Source of the DNA: Pinibacter aurantiacus
GTDB taxonomy: Bacteria > Bacteroidota > Bacteroidia > Chitinophagales > Chitinophagaceae
Direction of reading: 5' to 3'
NCBI RefSeq assembly: GCF_019130065.1
Contig: NZ_JAHSPG010000003.1
Location: 186,001-250,000, forward strand
Length of the DNA: 64,000 bases
Numbering within the stretch: position 1 is the stretch's first letter; each line of letters opens with the position of its first letter. Under the pieces are notes generated by a model that did no database searches, was not told the origin of the DNA, and saw only the letters and a list, made by a program, of their open reading frames with translations. Made by a program: the position numbers and the translations under genes. Below, piece after piece: positions 61,749-64,000 of the stretch.

Positions 61749-62107
61749 GTAAAAAATAAAAAGTAAAAAAGTAAAAATAAAAATGCCTGAAGGTCATTTT
61801 CCGGTTAGCGAAAATGACCTTTTCTATTATTAGGCGAACATACATTCTACAAAATCTGTTACAACGTTTTGATTTTTACTTTTTTCTTTTTAATTTCTTA
61901 TTTGTTCCAATTACCTGACGTTTTTACTCATTTTTCTTCGTGGCATCATAGTTGACAATTTAGGAGTGGTCCAAAAATTAGTTTTTTTAAAAAAGGCGGT
62001 GTTATTTTGTCACCCTTTTCAAAAATTGTAGATGTCTAATCCGCATTTGGATCAACCCGGCTGGTTATGCACTCATAACAGCTGATTATTAATGAATTAA
62101 TATATAA
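61749..62107. other. Intergenic region before lon
   Basis: It holds the hairpin terminator at 61790-61821, tracts of AAAAAGTAAAAA (61751-61780) and their complement near 61873-61895, and no gene. No clear heat-shock element could be named. Confidence 0.5.
61790..61825 (+). terminator. Terminator of the porin-like gene
   Basis: AAGGTCATTTTC (61790-61801) pairs with GAAAATGACCTT (61810-61821) and T residues follow. Confidence 0.85.
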
Positions 62108-64000
62108 ATGAAAGGTTCGAATTTTTTATTTAAGCCAGAAGATGATATGGATTTCATGCCCATTATTCCACTAAACGAGAATGAAGGGGATGACGGAGTA
62201 GAATTGACGATACCCGATGAAGTACCTCTTTTGCCTCTACGCAATACAGTTCTTTTCCCCGGCGTGGTTTTGCCCATTACCGTTGGAAGAGACAAAAGCA
62301 TAAAAGCAGTTAATGACGCTTATAAAGCTGACAAATTAATTGGTGTTATCGCTCAAAAAGACAGTACTGTTGAAGACCCCACGGTTACCGATCTTGAAGA
62401 CATTGGCACAATTGCCAAGATCGTAAAGCTGATTAAAATGCCGGATGGTGGCACCACAGTGATCATCCAGGGTAAGAAACGTTTTAAAACTGTCGCCATC
62501 ACAGCGGAGGATCCTTACTTCAAGGCAACGATCGAGTTACTGGAAGAAGAGCCCGCTCCAACCGACCAGAACTTTGAAGCTTACGTTGCCAATATTAAAG
62601 AACTGGCTACACAAATCATACAATTGTCGCCCAACCTTCCGTCAGAAGCGGCGATTATTCTAAAAAATATTGAGAACCCATCTTTCCTCATTCACTTTGT
62701 TTCGAGCAATATGAATACGGAGCTGGCAGAAAAACAAAAGCTGCTGGAGATTAACCATATTCATTCCCGCGCGGACCTACTGATGCAGATCCTGCAAAAG
62801 GAACTGCAATTTGCGGAGTTGAAAAACAAAGTGACCAACAAAACCCGCAACGAGCTGGATAAGCAGCAGCGTGAATATTTTCTTCAGCAACAATTGAAGA
62901 GTATTAAGGATGAACTTGGCGGTGATACCAATGAAAGGGAAGTGAAGGAAATGCAGAAAAAGGCCGAAGCCAAAAAATGGCCGGAAGCTGCAAAGGAAAT
63001 GTTCAAGAAAGGCATTGAGAAGCTGGAAAGAATGCATCCAACCACTCCGGATTATTCTGTAGTGTACAACCATCTCGATCTGATGCTCGATCTTCCGTGG
63101 GAAGAATATACAGAGGATTCTTACGATCTCAAGAAGGCTAAAAAGATCCTGGATGAAGATCATTTTGGCATGGCGAAAATCAAGGAGCGCATTCTTGAAT
63201 ACCTTGCCGTGTTGAAATTAAAAGGAGACATGAAAAGCCCCATCTTATGTTTCGCAGGCCCTCCCGGCATTGGTAAAACTTCGCTTGGTAAAAGCATTGC
63301 GAATGCGATCAACAGAAAATATGTGCGCCTGAGCCTTGGTGGTTTGCATGATGAAAGTGAAATACGCGGTCACCGCAAAACCTATATTGGAGCCATGCCA
63401 GGCCGTATTTTACAATCGATCAGAAAAATAAAATCATCCAACCCGGTGATCATCCTGGATGAGATTGATAAAATAGGAAATGATTTTCGTGGAGATCCAT
63501 CTTCTGCTTTGCTGGAAGTTTTGGATCCTGAACAAAACAATACATTTTACGACAACTACCTTGAGCTTGAGTACGACCTGAGCAAGGTATTGTTTATCGC
63601 TACTGCAAATAATATCGCGAACATTCAACCTGCTTTGCGCGACCGTTTGGAGATAATTGACCTAAGCGGTTATGCAGTGGAAGAGAAAGTAGAGATCGCA
63701 AAGCGACATCTTTTGCCAAAGCAAAAAGAGGCGCACGGATTGAAGAACGTGAACCTTAAAATGAGCGACAAGGTGCTGCAGCAGGTGGTGGAAGATTATA
63801 CAAGAGAAAGCGGTGTTCGTGAACTTGACAGACAGCTGGCAGGCATCATGCGTTCCAAAGCAAAAGACTATGCGATAGAAGGCAAAGTTGATTCCACAGT
63901 GTCCGGTAACGATATTGAAAAAATATTGGGTAAACCTCGCTACAGTAACGAAATATACAAAACCGCCAATATGCCGGGCGTTGCCGTTGGTTTGGCGTGG
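62108..64000 (+). CDS. lon: ATP-dependent protease Lon, N-terminal part (partial)
   Basis: The frame from ATG 62108 is open to the right edge, 631 of about 800 residues. The LAN substrate-binding domain includes 'PLLPLRNTVLFPGVVLPITV' (about 40-59). The AAA+ domain shows Walker A 'CFAGPPGIGKTSLGKSIANA' (about 380-399), 'EIRGHRKTYIGAMPGRI' and Walker B 'PVIILDEIDKIG' (about 446-457). The start of the sensor-2 region is visible; the protease domain with the Ser-Lys dyad lies beyond. Lon degrades damaged and regulatory proteins, including many antitoxins. Confidence 0.97.
   Translation, partial: MKGSNFLFKPEDDMDFMPIIPLNENEGDDGVELTIPDEVPLLPLRNTVLFPGVVLPITVGRDKSIKAVNDAYKADKLIGVIAQKDSTVEDPTVTDLEDIGTIAKIVKLIKMPDGGTTVIIQGKKRFKTVAITAEDPYFKATIELLEEEPAPTDQNFEAYVANIKELATQIIQLSPNLPSEAAIILKNIENPSFLIHFVSSNMNTELAEKQKLLEINHIHSRADLLMQILQKELQFAELKNKVTNKTRNELDKQQREYFLQQQLKSIKDELGGDTNEREVKEMQKKAEAKKWPEAAKEMFKKGIEKLERMHPTTPDYSVVYNHLDLMLDLPWEEYTEDSYDLKKAKKILDEDHFGMAKIKERILEYLAVLKLKGDMKSPILCFAGPPGIGKTSLGKSIANAINRKYVRLSLGGLHDESEIRGHRKTYIGAMPGRILQSIRKIKSSNPVIILDEIDKIGNDFRGDPSSALLEVLDPEQNNTFYDNYLELEYDLSKVLFIATANNIANIQPALRDRLEIIDLSGYAVEEKVEIAKRHLLPKQKEAHGLKNVNLKMSDKVLQQVVEDYTRESGVRELDRQLAGIMRSKAKDYAIEGKVDSTVSGNDIEKILGKPRYSNEIYKTANMPGVAVGLAW

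Overview
The window looks like the chromosome of a Bacteroidota bacterium, most likely family Chitinophagaceae (inference). The grounds are SusC/SusD and Oar-like TonB receptors, type IX secretion sorting tails, TlpA/DUF4369 proteins, weak ribosome binding sites, and promoters of the TTG-N19-TAnnTTTG type (clearest before rplU). No rRNA, phage structural gene, transposase or CRISPR array was seen. Most of the window is core metabolism; its accessory content is a tRNA array, a toxin-antitoxin cassette and a starch-use locus.

Region by region. 1-651 holds the start of a PolX-type repair polymerase. 1.0-1.45 kb holds two short candidate units, each ending in a strong terminator. 1.58-3.5 kb is a tight array of ten recognisable but divergent tRNA genes plus degenerate tRNA-like remnants. 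It is interrupted by a YkuK/DUF458 RNase H-like gene and followed by a slipin/SPFH gene. In two of these tRNAs the T-loop is split by a dispersed palindromic element, another copy of which lies at 17.8 kb. 5.1-6.0 kb holds rplU-rpmA and an H1-like protein; then come a GH3-family enzyme, an octaheme cytochrome with TPRs and a canonical tRNA cluster (Gly, Leu, Gly). 11-19 kb holds a glycosyltransferase, a sodium:solute symporter with a 45-residue overlapping partner, a GNAT enzyme, a PIG-L deacetylase and a YbdK-type ligase. 19-29 kb holds a large Oar-like TonB receptor, ribBA and a very large TamB protein that lacks an ordinary start codon.

29-42 kb holds PspC, an AraC regulator, small lipoproteins, kdsA, a threonine dehydrogenase-like SDR, two thioredoxin-fold proteins, a secreted pair resembling cohesin/dockerin partners, and XRE and Rrf2 regulators. 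41-48 kb holds the conserved parA-parB-DUF5683-dapB run, a UPF0173 hydrolase, an FMN reductase and a membrane phosphoesterase. A PIN toxin-antitoxin cassette follows, enclosed by 40-bp inverted repeats. 48.9-60.8 kb is a starch/alpha-glucan locus (regulator, GH31, SusC, SusD, SusE, GH13), followed by an outer membrane barrel protein and the first 631 codons of lon.

How parts work together. In the glucan locus SusC/SusD/SusE bind and import oligosaccharides, the GH13 lipoprotein cuts polymers, the GH31 enzyme releases glucose, and the membrane-bound regulator probably senses the substrate. The most unusual region is 1.0-4.9 kb. Its tRNA set, RNase H-like protein and SPFH protein suggest a tRNA-based defence or repair cassette, but that function is inference. 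Many gene boundaries also carry low-complexity inverted repeats belonging to several families.
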